A stretch of DNA of 64,000 bases from JADKBO01 sp965230345 (GCA_965230345.1 CBDDKR010000002.1:372001-436000), one strand, 5' to 3'. Counted from the first letter of the stretch, positions 28,592-38,438 are shown. Notes: generated by a model from the sequence alone, not told the origin. Numbers and translations: made by a program.

Positions 28592-29989
28592 ATGTCTACA
28601 ATCAAATTTGGAACAGACGGCTGGAGGGCAATTATTGCCAAAGATTACACAGTAGATAACGTTTCTAGAGTTGCAGAAGCTACAGCCCGCTGGATGTTAA
28701 AGAAAAACATGAAGAAGGCAGTCATTGGCTTTGATTGTAGATTTGGTGGCCAAACATTTGCTGAACAAGCAGCTAGAGTCCTTGGCAATTTTGACCTTGA
28801 GGTTCTACTTTCACCTGGTTTTGTTTCCACACCTATGGTTTCCTTGGCTGTAGTCAAAACGGAGAGTGATATGGGAATTGTGATTACTGCATCACATAAT
28901 CCACCTTCATACAATGGATTCAAATTAAAATCCTCTTACGGTGGACCCACCATCCCTTCAGACATAGCTGAAATAGAACAAATGATCCCAAGTACTGCCA
29001 TAAAGGGTTTACCTTCTATAAGTGAACTCAGGGACAAAGGGACATTAGAATACTTCGATATGGAAGCCCTTTACATTGCCCATGTCGAAGATAATTTTGA
29101 TATTGACTTGATCAAGAATAGTGGAATTCAAATCGCATACGATGCCATGTATGGAGCTGGCCAAAACGTAATGAAGAAACTTTTTGCGGAGCATCAACTT
29201 TTGCATTGCGATTACAACCCTTCATTCAAAGGCCAAGCACCAGAACCAATAGAAAGAAATCTAAAAGAATTACAAGAACTTATACGAAATGACCGTAATA
29301 TTTCCTTAGGAATTGCACACGATGGTGATGCGGATCGGATTGGAATGTTTGATGAAGACGGTAAGTTTGTAGACTCACACCATATTCTTTTACTTCTTCT
29401 CTACTACATGTATGAGTATAAAAATCAAAAAGGTAAGGTCGTATATACTTTTTCGGTCACGGAGAAATTAAAACGACTAGCAGAGATGTACAATTTAGAT
29501 AGTGAGTGTACCAAAATTGGTTTTAAGTACATTGCAGAAATCATGATTCACGAAGACGTCATCGTAGGAGGAGAAGAATCAGGTGGACTAGCCGTTAAAG
29601 GCCACATACCAGAAAGGGACGGGGTTTGGATTGGTCTCATGATTTTGGAATTTATGGCCCAAAAGAATAAAACCATTAAGGATTTAATTCAAGAGATATA
29701 CAACAAAGTCGGTTCATTTAATTTCGAAAGAGACGACCATCATGTATCAAATGATTTGAAGCTACAAATTATGGCTGATGCCAAAGAAGGTAAAATAACT
29801 CAAATCGGAGATCGTAAAGTACAACGTACAGAAGATATAGATGGATATAAATTCTTCTTTGACAACGACGAATGGTTAATGGTTAGAGCAAGTGGTACTG
29901 AACCTGTATTACGTGTATATGGACAAGCGCAGAACTATGAACTTACCAGAAAGTTACTTGATGATGCATACGACCAATTGATAAAGTAA
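28592..29989 (+). CDS. Phosphoglucomutase / phosphomannomutase family protein
   Basis: A 465-residue alpha-D-phosphohexomutase. Ser101 in TASHNPPSYNGFK is the phosphoserine. AHDGDADRIGMFD is the metal loop, GGEESGGLAVKGHIPERDG the sugar loop and RASGTEPVLRVYGQA the phosphate-binding loop. Whether glucose, mannose or glucosamine phosphate is the substrate cannot be told from sequence; the N-terminal IKFGTDGWRAIIA is typical of the Bacteroidota phosphoglucomutase group. It ends directly against the convergent small membrane protein gene. Confidence 0.93.
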   Translation: MSTIKFGTDGWRAIIAKDYTVDNVSRVAEATARWMLKKNMKKAVIGFDCRFGGQTFAEQAARVLGNFDLEVLLSPGFVSTPMVSLAVVKTESDMGIVITASHNPPSYNGFKLKSSYGGPTIPSDIAEIEQMIPSTAIKGLPSISELRDKGTLEYFDMEALYIAHVEDNFDIDLIKNSGIQIAYDAMYGAGQNVMKKLFAEHQLLHCDYNPSFKGQAPEPIERNLKELQELIRNDRNISLGIAHDGDADRIGMFDEDGKFVDSHHILLLLLYYMYEYKNQKGKVVYTFSVTEKLKRLAEMYNLDSECTKIGFKYIAEIMIHEDVIVGGEESGGLAVKGHIPERDGVWIGLMILEFMAQKNKTIKDLIQEIYNKVGSFNFERDDHHVSNDLKLQIMADAKEGKITQIGDRKVQRTEDIDGYKFFFDNDEWLMVRASGTEPVLRVYGQAQNYELTRKLLDDAYDQLIK

Positions 29990-30136
29990 CTAATCTACTT
30001 CTTCATAGTCGGTATACTCAATATTTTCATTTTTAGATTTGATGTTTTGATCTCTGGAACTACCAGGAATAGGTTTGAATAATACGTTTCTAAAAACGTA
30101 GGCAATAACCCCAAGGAATAAAAGTATTTTCAACAT
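29990..30136 (-). CDS. Small membrane protein, DUF4834-like
   Basis: A 48-residue protein with one N-terminal helix (MLKILLFLGVIAYVFRNVLF) and a short polar tail ending YTDYEEVD. That ending resembles small Bacteroidota DUF4834 proteins as I remember them. A 14-codon upstream extension is open but adds nothing plausible. Its stop abuts the mutase stop with no gap. Function unknown. Confidence 0.65.
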   Translation of the reverse strand: MLKILLFLGVIAYVFRNVLFKPIPGSSRDQNIKSKNENIEYTDYEEVD

Positions 30137-30349
30137 AATGGTGAAGGTATCAACTAGATGACATTGAATTCTATGCAAAGATAGTGAGTAACCTTAATTT
30201 GACTATTCTTATTTCTACATTTTATTATCAAGTAGAACTCTCTTACGGCTTATCTTTCTGCTAGAATCCATGCACATGTCATGATTAATAATAGGTTTTT
30301 ATTCTAAAAAAATAATTAGATTTGGTTCTCATTTAAAATATAATCAGAT

Positions 30350-30871
30350 ATGTCTAAACTACTTCCAAAGATAAACTTCCAAGAATGGATTGATGAAAAC
30401 AGACACCTTCTTAAACCTCCAGTAGGAAACAAGTGTGTTTGGAAGAATGGAGAATATATCGTCATGGTAGTTGGTGGACCAAATGCTCGAAAAGATTACC
30501 ACTACAATGAAACTCCTGAGTTATTTTATCAGGTAGAAGGAGATATTACGTTGAAAGTTATTGATGAGGGAGAGCAAAAAGACATTCACATCAAAGAAGG
30601 TGAAATGTACTTACTTCCGTCTAAAGTTCCACACTCACCTCAAAGAGGACCAAATACTGTCGGTCTAGTTGTAGAGATGCCAAGAACTGATGAGATGGAA
30701 GATGCGTTAATGTGGTTTTGCGAAAACTGTAACCATCAGCTCTATTACGAAACCTTTTCTCTAGACAATATCGAAACAGATCTTCCTAAGATTTTTGACA
30801 AATATTACCCTGATGACAGCTTAACGACTTGTGAAAAGTGTGGAACAAAAATGACCAAACCAACATTATAA
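30350..30871 (+). CDS. nbaC: 3-hydroxyanthranilate 3,4-dioxygenase
   Basis: A 173-residue cupin dioxygenase that opens the ring of 3-hydroxyanthranilate on the way to quinolinate. The iron ligands His51, Glu57 and His95 sit in DYHYNETPELFYQ and KVPHSPQRGP. Arg47 precedes them as in the family. The C-terminal CxxC pairs (Cys124/127 and Cys161/164) form the rubredoxin-like iron site found in the bacterial enzymes. It is the first gene of a kynurenine operon, 13 bp before kynU. Confidence 0.95.
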   Translation: MSKLLPKINFQEWIDENRHLLKPPVGNKCVWKNGEYIVMVVGGPNARKDYHYNETPELFYQVEGDITLKVIDEGEQKDIHIKEGEMYLLPSKVPHSPQRGPNTVGLVVEMPRTDEMEDALMWFCENCNHQLYYETFSLDNIETDLPKIFDKYYPDDSLTTCEKCGTKMTKPTL

Positions 30872-30884
30872 AGATTCATTATTT

Positions 30885-32156
30885 ATGCAATATCAAGCCG
30901 GATTAGAATTTGCTCTCCAATGCGACAAAGAAGATCCGATAAATTCATATAGAGATCAATTTCATATTCCTATCCAAAAAGATGGTAGTCCGTTTATATA
31001 CCTCTGTGGGAACTCGTTGGGCTTACAACCTAAATCGACAGAGGCTTACATTCGTCAAGAGCTACAAGACTGGAAAAACTATGGAGTCGAAGGACACTTC
31101 CATGCAAAAAATGCTTGGATGCCATATCACGAGTTTTTGACGGAGAAAATGGCTCGACTTGTGGGCGCATTACCAGAAGAGGTGATTGTAATGAATACCC
31201 TATCAGTGAATTTACATTTAATGATGGTATCCTTTTATCGCCCCACTCAATCTCGAAATAAAATTGTCATCGAGAGTGATGCTTTTCCTTCTGATAAATA
31301 CGCGGTAGAGTCACAAATCAAATTTCATGGTTTCGACCCCCAAAGTTCTTTAATCGAACTAGCTCCAAGAGATGGTGAAGAATTGATCAGAGAAGAAGAT
31401 ATAAAACACCTACTTGAAGAACAGGGAGAAGAAATAGCACTGGTACTATTGGGAAATACCAATTACTATAGTGGACAGTTCTTTGATATGAAAAAAATCA
31501 CTCAATGGGGACATCAACAAGGATGTGTCGTCGGCTTTGATTGTGCGCATGGGGCTGGCAATCAAGAGTTAAATCTACATGATTCAAATGTAGATTTTGC
31601 AGTATGGTGTAGTTATAAATACCTTAATTCTGGTCCTGGGTCGTTGGGAGGTTGTTTCATCCACCAGAGACATCTTGACAATAAAGATTTGCCTCGTTTT
31701 GCAGGATGGTGGGGACATGAAAAATCATCGAGATTTGGAATGAGAAGTGATTTCAATCCAATTCCAACAGCTGAAGGATGGCAACTTAGTAATCCTCCAA
31801 TTTTATCCATGGCTGCAATAATGGCTTCATTGGATATTTTTGATAAAGTTGGGATTAAAAACTTACGTCAAAAAGCCATAAAACTTACAGGGTATTTAGA
31901 GTACCTTTTAAATAACTTGGGCAATCCGAATATTAAAATAATCACACCGTCCAACCCTGATAAAAGAGGAAGTCAACTTTCTATACAGGTGGTCAATGCC
32001 GATAGAAAGTTGTTCGATATGATCACTGAAGCAGGTGTTATTGCTGATTGGAGGGAGCCAGATGTAATTCGAGTCGCACCTGTACCACTTTATAATTCAT
32101 TTCAAGATGTTTTCCGATTTGTTGCAGTCTTGGAGTCTCAACTAAATAATTTATAG
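30885..32156 (+). CDS. kynU: Kynureninase
   Basis: A 423-residue PLP enzyme cleaving (3-hydroxy)kynurenine to (3-hydroxy)anthranilate and alanine. The PLP Lys is Lys245 in WCSYKYLNSGPGSLGG, with the cofactor Asp219 in FDCAHGAGN. The N-terminal IYLCGNSLGLQPK is typical. It sits between the dioxygenase and kmo with gaps of 13 and 22 bp, so the three are co-transcribed. Confidence 0.96.
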   Translation: MQYQAGLEFALQCDKEDPINSYRDQFHIPIQKDGSPFIYLCGNSLGLQPKSTEAYIRQELQDWKNYGVEGHFHAKNAWMPYHEFLTEKMARLVGALPEEVIVMNTLSVNLHLMMVSFYRPTQSRNKIVIESDAFPSDKYAVESQIKFHGFDPQSSLIELAPRDGEELIREEDIKHLLEEQGEEIALVLLGNTNYYSGQFFDMKKITQWGHQQGCVVGFDCAHGAGNQELNLHDSNVDFAVWCSYKYLNSGPGSLGGCFIHQRHLDNKDLPRFAGWWGHEKSSRFGMRSDFNPIPTAEGWQLSNPPILSMAAIMASLDIFDKVGIKNLRQKAIKLTGYLEYLLNNLGNPNIKIITPSNPDKRGSQLSIQVVNADRKLFDMITEAGVIADWREPDVIRVAPVPLYNSFQDVFRFVAVLESQLNNL

Positions 32157-32178
32157 ATTAGAAGTAATAATATCAGTC

Positions 32179-33531
32179 ATGGCAAATAAGAAAATAATCA
32201 TCGTTGGTGCTGGATTGTCTGGAAGTCTATTGGCATTAAGAATGGCTCAAAGAGGTTTTGAAGTAGACGTTTTTGAGAAAAGGCCAGACCTAAGAAAAGA
32301 AGAATTAGATGCGGGGCGATCCATAAATCTGGCTCTTTCAAATCGTGGCATTCGTGCTTTGGCTAGCGCCGGTATAACTGAAAAGGTGACAGAGCTTTGT
32401 ATTCCAATGCATGGTAGAATGATTCATTCAAAAGGTTCAGAACCCAGACTATCAAGATATAGCGGTCGATCTAGTGATTATATTAATTCTATTTCCAGAC
32501 CTGGATTAAATGCGCTGTTACTAAATGAAGGTGATAAGTATGAAAATGCAAGATTTCACTTCAATAAAAAATGCACTCATGTCGATTTACAAAGTAGTAT
32601 TATCACTGTAGAAGACGAAGAAACTGGCGAAATCTCTTCTCATGAAGGAGAAGTTGTTTTTGGTACTGATGGCGCAGGTTCTGCGGTAAGAAAAAGCATG
32701 ATGCAACACACAAATCAATTAAGATTTTCTTACTCTCAGGACTTCTTAAGTCATGGTTATAAAGAACTTTCTATTCTGCCTAATGAAGACGGAGGTTTTA
32801 AAATCAATAAAAACGCTTTACACATTTGGCCAAGAACAAGTCATATGATTATAGCACTTCCTAACTTAGATGGAAGTTTTACAGTTACCATGTTCCATCC
32901 TTACGACGGTGAATATGGATTTGATACCTTGAATACAAATGAAAAAATTGTTTCAATGTTTCAAAAAGAATACCCCGAACTATTAGAATTAATGCCTCAT
33001 CTACTTGATGATTATCATGAAAATCCTACAAGTAGTCTAGCAACAATAAGGTGTAATCCATGGCAATCGTATGGCAAAGCCTTACTCATGGGTGACGCTG
33101 CTCACGCCGTAGTACCCTTTTATGGGCAAGGCATGAATGCATCTTTGGAAGATGTCTACGTTTTTGATCAATATTTTGACCAATTTGGTGAAAATTGGAC
33201 CAATCTTTTTAAAGCGTATGAACAATCAAGAATTCCTAATGCCAATGCCATAGCAGACTTGGCATTAGATAATTTTTACGAAATGCGAGACCATGTTGAT
33301 GATCAAGTATTCATTCATAAGAGGGCATTAGAAATGCAATTAGAACAAAAATTTGAGTCTTATAATTCTAAGTACTCTTTGGTTACATTTAAAGAAGATA
33401 TTCCTTATCAAGAAGCAATGTTAAGAGGAAGAGCTCAAGACAAAATGCTGTATGACATATGTAAGGAAAATAGTAATCCAGATTTAAATGACGCACTAGA
33501 AAAGCTAAAATCTATTGTAATACCTTCTTAA
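32179..33531 (+). CDS. kmo: Kynurenine 3-monooxygenase
   Basis: A 450-residue FAD-dependent aromatic hydroxylase making 3-hydroxykynurenine. The N-terminal dinucleotide motif is IIIVGAGLSGSLLALRMAQ. The family feature GRSINLALSNRGIRAL and the second FAD motif LLMGDAAHAVVPFYGQGMNA are present. Together with the two genes before it, this converts kynurenine to 2-amino-3-carboxymuconate semialdehyde, the quinolinate/NAD precursor. Tryptophan dioxygenase and formamidase are not in the window. Confidence 0.96.
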   Translation: MANKKIIIVGAGLSGSLLALRMAQRGFEVDVFEKRPDLRKEELDAGRSINLALSNRGIRALASAGITEKVTELCIPMHGRMIHSKGSEPRLSRYSGRSSDYINSISRPGLNALLLNEGDKYENARFHFNKKCTHVDLQSSIITVEDEETGEISSHEGEVVFGTDGAGSAVRKSMMQHTNQLRFSYSQDFLSHGYKELSILPNEDGGFKINKNALHIWPRTSHMIIALPNLDGSFTVTMFHPYDGEYGFDTLNTNEKIVSMFQKEYPELLELMPHLLDDYHENPTSSLATIRCNPWQSYGKALLMGDAAHAVVPFYGQGMNASLEDVYVFDQYFDQFGENWTNLFKAYEQSRIPNANAIADLALDNFYEMRDHVDDQVFIHKRALEMQLEQKFESYNSKYSLVTFKEDIPYQEAMLRGRAQDKMLYDICKENSNPDLNDALEKLKSIVIPS

Positions 33532-33549
33532 TTGAGGTGGCATCAATTT

Positions 33550-33927
33550 CTACTTCTCAAAAACATATTTCGTTCCATATACTTCCTCTGGTGCAGCCGA
33601 TAATATTAATTGACCGTCTTGTAATTCATAACCCCAATCCAAGGAGCTTATTTTAAATAAATCTTTGGTCAGGACTAAGTCGTATTCACCTTCTTTAAGA
33701 ATATAGGGGTCTGTCTCATCTGAATGATCGATAACAATGACATTGCCATCGACAGTATTGACATCCCATTGGTAAGATCCAAATTGAATGTTTGATTCAG
33801 GACAATGGCAAAATATGTTCTTTAAATTCCATACTCCATCAAGTTCTGGATTGGAAATTTTCTCCTCCTTTTTTGTACAACTTACCACAGTCAGAATCAG
33901 CAAGAAAATCAACCACTTAAATCTCAT
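33550..33927 (-). CDS. Small predicted lipoprotein
   Basis: A 125-residue protein. The start is set at MRFKWLIFLLILTVVSC, which gives a lipobox (VVSC) directly followed by a charged TKKEE; four codons are open upstream. The mature part contains GVWNLKNIFCHCPESN and GYELQDGQLIL, a lipocalin-like beta pattern of the kind seen in small Bacteroidota lipoproteins. It converges on kmo with 18 bp between stops. Function unknown. Confidence 0.75.
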   Translation of the reverse strand: MRFKWLIFLLILTVVSCTKKEEKISNPELDGVWNLKNIFCHCPESNIQFGSYQWDVNTVDGNVIVIDHSDETDPYILKEGEYDLVLTKDLFKISSLDWGYELQDGQLILSAAPEEVYGTKYVFEK

Positions 33928-33980
33928 AATATCAGTCATTTATAATATTACAAACGTCAAAACCTATGAAACTGCTGCGA

Positions 33981-36533
33981 TTACCTTATTATTTCAATCT
34001 TTTCCTTTTTGTCATTCACTTGAATAATGTAAACACCACTTCTTAGATCAGATACGTCTACTTCTACATTTTTTTCTTTTCCAGAAAGTCTTTCCTGATG
34101 TACCAAAATCCCAGAAATTGAGTAAATGGAAACTTGGTCAACAACATCACCTAAACTTATCTGAAGTATTTCAGTAGACGGATTAGGATATATATTAAGT
34201 ATGGACACTTCGGGTTCTTCAGTTGATGATGGCTCCAATACAATTCCAAGTTGATCCAAGTCAAATGTCATAATACTTCTTCCAAACGTTGCAGTAACCA
34301 ACTGATTCTTTGCCCTATTGTAATCTATATCCAATACCATAACATTACTCATATTCTCTCCCATTCTAACCCATGATTGACCTTCGTCTTCTGTAAAATA
34401 AACTCCTGCATCTGTACCAACAAACAAGATCTCATCGTTCGATCTGTTTTCATAGATATAAACATCATTGATTGCAACATCAGGAAGATCACCACTAATA
34501 GACTGCCATGTAACACCCTTATCAAAACTTTTGTAAATCCTCGGTACAAAATCACCGTCTCGATATCCAGAATATGTTACAAAAACTACATCTTCATTAT
34601 TTGGAGAAGCCTTAATCGAGGATACATATCGAACGGGCAAGCCATCACGTATTTCGGACCAAGATTCACCTTCGTCCGTTGTAGCCCAAACGTAACCATC
34701 GGAAGTTCCTACATAGATTAGGTCTTTATCTGCTTTAGACTGATCCAAACATGTTGCGGTATGCAAAAAGAAATCTGTTGTATCGTTAACAATGATATCG
34801 CTAATCGGTACCCAATTTGGAGGAAGTCCCTCGCTTTTATAGACCTGATCCGTAGCTGTATACATAACATTATCATCATGAGGGCTAACCATATACTGCA
34901 TATCCCAATGCCGTTTCCCCTGTAATCCTGAAGTAGCACCGTTAAAATTAAATCCATAATCCGTACTATAAGCCAGTCCTCCATTCTGAGTTTCAACAAA
35001 CATCACACTGTCCGCCTGATTATAAAAGGCAGGTTGAAATCCATCTCCTCCATATATTCTCTCCCATTCATTTATAGTAAAATCATTTCCTCCCGTGGTC
35101 CCATTATCTTGTGCACCTCCAATATAGAAATCAGGATTATGCGGATTGTAAGCAACCCTATAAAACTGAGTAGTAGGAATATTTTCGACATCTTCCCATT
35201 GTATTTCATCCGTATCATTCGTATATGGAGCAGCATATAATCCACCATCAGTAGCAAGGTAAGTTTTATCATTTACGAAGAGCATATCGTGTTTATCAGC
35301 ATGAACAGAATATACCCACCATGGTGGTGTCTCACGGCGCACTTCAATTGAGTCTGTTCTTTCCATAGACCACAAATCTACTCCAAGGACAAAGACCTTA
35401 TCATTGTTAAATGGGTCCACTTCCAATGCACCAAAATACCATCCAAAACCACCTAAGGCAAACGGGAAATCTCCATCATTTGACACCCATTCTTCCCAAG
35501 TATCTCCACCATCATCCGTTCTAAATACCCCTTGAATATTTTGATTTTGACTACTTACAAAAAGACTATATAAAATGTTTGTATTGGTAGGCGACATACA
35601 TACTCCTACTCTTCCGACAACACCTTCTGGTAGGCCACCTGTTAACTTAGTCCATGATTGACCACCATCTGCACTTTTGTACAATCCTGCATTTTCACCA
35701 TTCACTATAGACTCTCTATTATTTCTTATTCTTGTCCAACCTGCAGCATAAATGATGTTTTCATCTGTTGGATCTATGACAAAATCTATAACACCTGTTT
35801 CATCATCAATTTGAAACACGGGTTCCCAAGTTGTTCCGCCATCTTTCGTGGCATACAATCCTCTTTCAGGACTCCTCATATATGGAGCTCCCATTGTAGA
35901 AACCAAAATGGAGTTAGCATTTGAAGGTGAAACATATATTTTAGATATAATCTTGCTTTCTTTCAATCCAATATTCTCCCAAGTTTGCCCAAGATCGGTC
36001 GACTTGTATAATCCATCTCCAATAGTATAGTAACCACCAATATTTAAATCTCCAGTTCCGACATATAGTGTATTCTCATCACTGGGATCAAAAACAACAT
36101 CACCAATGGACGAAAAGGGCTGATCATCAAATATAGGTTCCCAGTTCGCTCCACCATCTAATGTTCGCCAAACGCCTCCCATTGAAAAACCAACGAGAAT
36201 TATATTTTCATCATGCGGACTTACAGCTACGGTATTAATTCTCGCACCAATATTCCCTGGACCTTGTACTTCCCATTCACCTTCAGTTCGACTATTTTCA
36301 ATCTGCTCTCTACTCAATTGAGCCAATACCCTTTGTCTTACCTCAATATCATTATCAGCAATAGGGAATTGCTTAGCCATAAATAAACCTTCATAAGGAT
36401 ACATTTTTTCTTCTTTGTATAATCCGTTCGAAGACTTATTCTTCTCTTTATGATCGGTAGTCATGCAACCAAAACAAAGCATAGCTATCAAAACAAAACA
36501 AAGCACCTGTCCACTAAATGAAGTTATTCTCAT
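33981..36533 (-). CDS. Asp-box (sortilin/BNR-like) protein with T9SS sorting domain
   Basis: A 850-residue secreted beta-propeller protein. The start is set at MRITSFSGQVLCFVLIAMLC, the signal sequence. The body has at least eight Asp-box turns, such as SADGGQSWTKL, TDDGGDTWEEW, TTDEGESWSEI and TEDEGQSWVRM, typical of sortilin/VPS10-like and glycosidase-like propellers. The tail (LNIYPNPSTEILQIS ... KIEIIR) is a T9SS type A sorting domain. Catalytic activity cannot be inferred from Asp-boxes alone. The signal ends in CFGCMTT, a weak lipobox. Confidence 0.9.
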   Translation of the reverse strand: MRITSFSGQVLCFVLIAMLCFGCMTTDHKEKNKSSNGLYKEEKMYPYEGLFMAKQFPIADNDIEVRQRVLAQLSREQIENSRTEGEWEVQGPGNIGARINTVAVSPHDENIILVGFSMGGVWRTLDGGANWEPIFDDQPFSSIGDVVFDPSDENTLYVGTGDLNIGGYYTIGDGLYKSTDLGQTWENIGLKESKIISKIYVSPSNANSILVSTMGAPYMRSPERGLYATKDGGTTWEPVFQIDDETGVIDFVIDPTDENIIYAAGWTRIRNNRESIVNGENAGLYKSADGGQSWTKLTGGLPEGVVGRVGVCMSPTNTNILYSLFVSSQNQNIQGVFRTDDGGDTWEEWVSNDGDFPFALGGFGWYFGALEVDPFNNDKVFVLGVDLWSMERTDSIEVRRETPPWWVYSVHADKHDMLFVNDKTYLATDGGLYAAPYTNDTDEIQWEDVENIPTTQFYRVAYNPHNPDFYIGGAQDNGTTGGNDFTINEWERIYGGDGFQPAFYNQADSVMFVETQNGGLAYSTDYGFNFNGATSGLQGKRHWDMQYMVSPHDDNVMYTATDQVYKSEGLPPNWVPISDIIVNDTTDFFLHTATCLDQSKADKDLIYVGTSDGYVWATTDEGESWSEIRDGLPVRYVSSIKASPNNEDVVFVTYSGYRDGDFVPRIYKSFDKGVTWQSISGDLPDVAINDVYIYENRSNDEILFVGTDAGVYFTEDEGQSWVRMGENMSNVMVLDIDYNRAKNQLVTATFGRSIMTFDLDQLGIVLEPSSTEEPEVSILNIYPNPSTEILQISLGDVVDQVSIYSISGILVHQERLSGKEKNVEVDVSDLRSGVYIIQVNDKKEKIEIIR

Positions 36534-36706
36534 TGATAATATTTTTACAATTGCCAAATTAAATCAATTTACGAACAGATCATATTATTGACTAAATATT
36601 ATACTTAAAAATTGATCCAGAACGACATATACATTGTATTTTTTAACCTTCATCGAATCGTCGTATTAGACAATTGATTTTTACTTAAAAAAAAAGACTA
36701 CAAACA

Positions 36707-36736
36707 TTGCATCAACTAAAAAAAGAATTATCTTTG
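36707..36736 (+). promoter_or_regulatory. Promoter of rpmH
   Basis: TTG at 36707-36709, a 19-bp spacer, then TATCTTTG at 36729-36736, matching the Bacteroidota consensus. The predicted start is about 40 nt before the rpmH ATG. Confidence 0.7.
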
Positions 36737-36782
36737 CGTCTCTTTTGAAAATTAGGCCTAATTGGCGTAAATAATATATATT

Positions 36783-36941
36783 ATGAAAAGGACATATCAA
36801 CCATCTAGAAGGAAAAGAGTAAACAAACACGGATTTAGAGCTAGAATGAAGACTAAAAACGGCAGAAGAGTTCTCGCTTCTAGAAGAGCAAAAGGAAGAT
36901 ACAAATTGACTGTTTCAGACAGCATGAAGGTTAAGGCTTAG
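36783..36941 (+). CDS. rpmH: 50S ribosomal protein L34
   Basis: A 52-residue, highly basic protein beginning MKRTYQPSRRKRVNKHGFRA and ending DSMKVKA, with the L34 core RMKTKNGRRVLASRRAKGR. It is a structural protein of the large ribosomal subunit. No rnpA or dnaA neighbour is present. It has its own promoter and terminator, so it is a single-gene unit. Confidence 0.97.
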   Translation: MKRTYQPSRRKRVNKHGFRARMKTKNGRRVLASRRAKGRYKLTVSDSMKVKA

Positions 36942-36964
36942 TCTTACCATATCTAAGATATTTT

Positions 36965-37004
36965 AAAAGTCTGAGTACAACATTAGTTGTTCTCAGACTT
37001 TTTT
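36965..37004 (+). terminator. Terminator of rpmH
   Basis: Stem aaaagtctgag (36965-36975) with ctcagactttt, extended by acaac/gttgt after a T-T mismatch, and followed by a T run to about 37004. It lies 23 bp beyond the rpmH stop. Confidence 0.9.
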
Positions 37005-37116
37005 TATGTTATATACTAAACAAACCTACTATCCGGACCTACCTTTCCAATCAAATTTAGATATATTTGTTGCTTTGCTCCTTGGTGGCGCAAATTAAAC
37101 ATTAACTATTGCACTT

Positions 37117-38178
37117 ATGAAAATTGGAATAACGATTGGAGACATTAATGGTGTTGGCCCTGAAATCATCATTAAGGCTTTAAAAAACAATACCATATTA
37201 CAACATATTACGCCAGTCATTTATGGTTCGTCAAAAGTACTATCCTATCATAAGAACATTGTTAAAAATGTTAAACTACACTTCAATCACATCAACGATA
37301 GTAGCAAAATTGCCAATAAAAAAATCAATGTAGTCAACTGTTGGAATGACACCGTTAACATTAATTTAGGTAAAGTAGATGTCGAAGGAGGTAAATGTGC
37401 CAAACTTGCACTCGAGCATGCTGTAAAAGATCTCAAATCTAAAAAAATAGATGCCTTAATAACAGCTCCTATAAACAAAGAAGCAATGAAACTTGCTGAA
37501 TTTGGCTATCCAGGACATACAGAGTTTTTAGATGCTAATCTAAATGGTAAATCGATGATGTTGATGACCAACGGAGAACTTAAAGTGGCTTTGGTTACGA
37601 ATCACCTCCCACTTGAACAAGTCGCAAAAAAAATCACTAAAGAGCTTATACTAACCAAGATCGAAACTTTAAAAAATACTCTAATTAGTGATTTTGGAAT
37701 AGAGAAACCCACTATTGCTATTTTGGGATTAAATCCACATGCAGGTGATGGTGGAGCAATTGGAAAAGAAGATGAAAACATCATACGCCCAGCCATCATT
37801 GAAGCTAAGAAAAAAGGACTCTTAGTATATGGACCATACGCAGCTGATGGCTATTTTGGCTCATCCAATCATCAAAAGTTTGACGCAACTCTGGCTATGT
37901 ATCACGATCAAGGGCTCATACCTTTTAAAGTATTATCTTTTGGAAATGGTACCAACTTTACAGCTGGACTTGAGGGCATTCGTACATCTCCTGATCATGG
38001 AACGGCCTTCGATATTGCTGGAAAAAACAAAGCAGATTACCATTCGATGCTCAATGCCATCTATACTGCTGTAGACATTGCAAAGAATCGGAAAGATTTC
38101 TTTGATTCAAGAGCCAACAAATTAAATGTAAAAATAAGACCGTCAGACACTCAAGAAGAGGAAGTAGAGACTAAATAA
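37117..38178 (+). CDS. pdxA: 4-hydroxythreonine-4-phosphate dehydrogenase
   Basis: A 353-residue NAD-dependent enzyme of pyridoxal 5'-phosphate synthesis by the deoxyxylulose-5-phosphate-dependent route. The metal ligands correspond to His163 (TNHLPL), His208 (LNPHAGDGG) and His263 (MYHDQGLIPFK). The N-terminal ITIGDINGVGPEI and the C-terminal RTSPDHGTAFDIAGK are diagnostic. A small hairpin (tagagac/gtctcta) straddles its stop codon. Confidence 0.95.
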   Translation: MKIGITIGDINGVGPEIIIKALKNNTILQHITPVIYGSSKVLSYHKNIVKNVKLHFNHINDSSKIANKKINVVNCWNDTVNINLGKVDVEGGKCAKLALEHAVKDLKSKKIDALITAPINKEAMKLAEFGYPGHTEFLDANLNGKSMMLMTNGELKVALVTNHLPLEQVAKKITKELILTKIETLKNTLISDFGIEKPTIAILGLNPHAGDGGAIGKEDENIIRPAIIEAKKKGLLVYGPYAADGYFGSSNHQKFDATLAMYHDQGLIPFKVLSFGNGTNFTAGLEGIRTSPDHGTAFDIAGKNKADYHSMLNAIYTAVDIAKNRKDFFDSRANKLNVKIRPSDTQEEEVETK

Positions 38179-38270
38179 GTCTCTAAAGGTTTCCCTTTGG
38201 CATTACCTTCCACAAGATTGGTTGTCATTTTCTGCTCGTAATCCGACGGCCTCTCAGGTTAGTTCTGGCG

Positions 38271-38278
38271 CAAAGATA
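38271..38278 (-). promoter_or_regulatory. Orphan Bacteroidota -7 box pointing towards the pdxA 3' end
   Basis: On the minus strand this reads TATCTTTG followed by CG, an exact TAnnTTTG match in the gap between two plus-strand genes. A transcript from it would run antisense into pdxA through a GAAA-loop hairpin (aaagg/cctttt type, 38185-38198) and the tagagac/gtctcta hairpin (38165-38185). No -33 box was found. Confidence 0.35.
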
Positions 38279-38438
38279 TATTTTTTTTATATATAAAAAA
38301 ATAAAATATATGGTTTTACAAAAGCTTTCTTCTGCATTATCATTTATTATCACTCTTTTGATTCCAAATTCGCACCCTATTCTAGGCTACTTCTTACCTT
38401 CGATAGGTTCTCACAATAATAGAACAAAAACAACATCA

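Noticed and set aside
38179..38280. Riboswitch or 25-codon gene on the minus strand
   Set aside because: I could not match the sequence to any known riboswitch core, and the short frame starting at the ATG near 38229 has no resemblance to known proteins; only the promoter box is kept as a finding.
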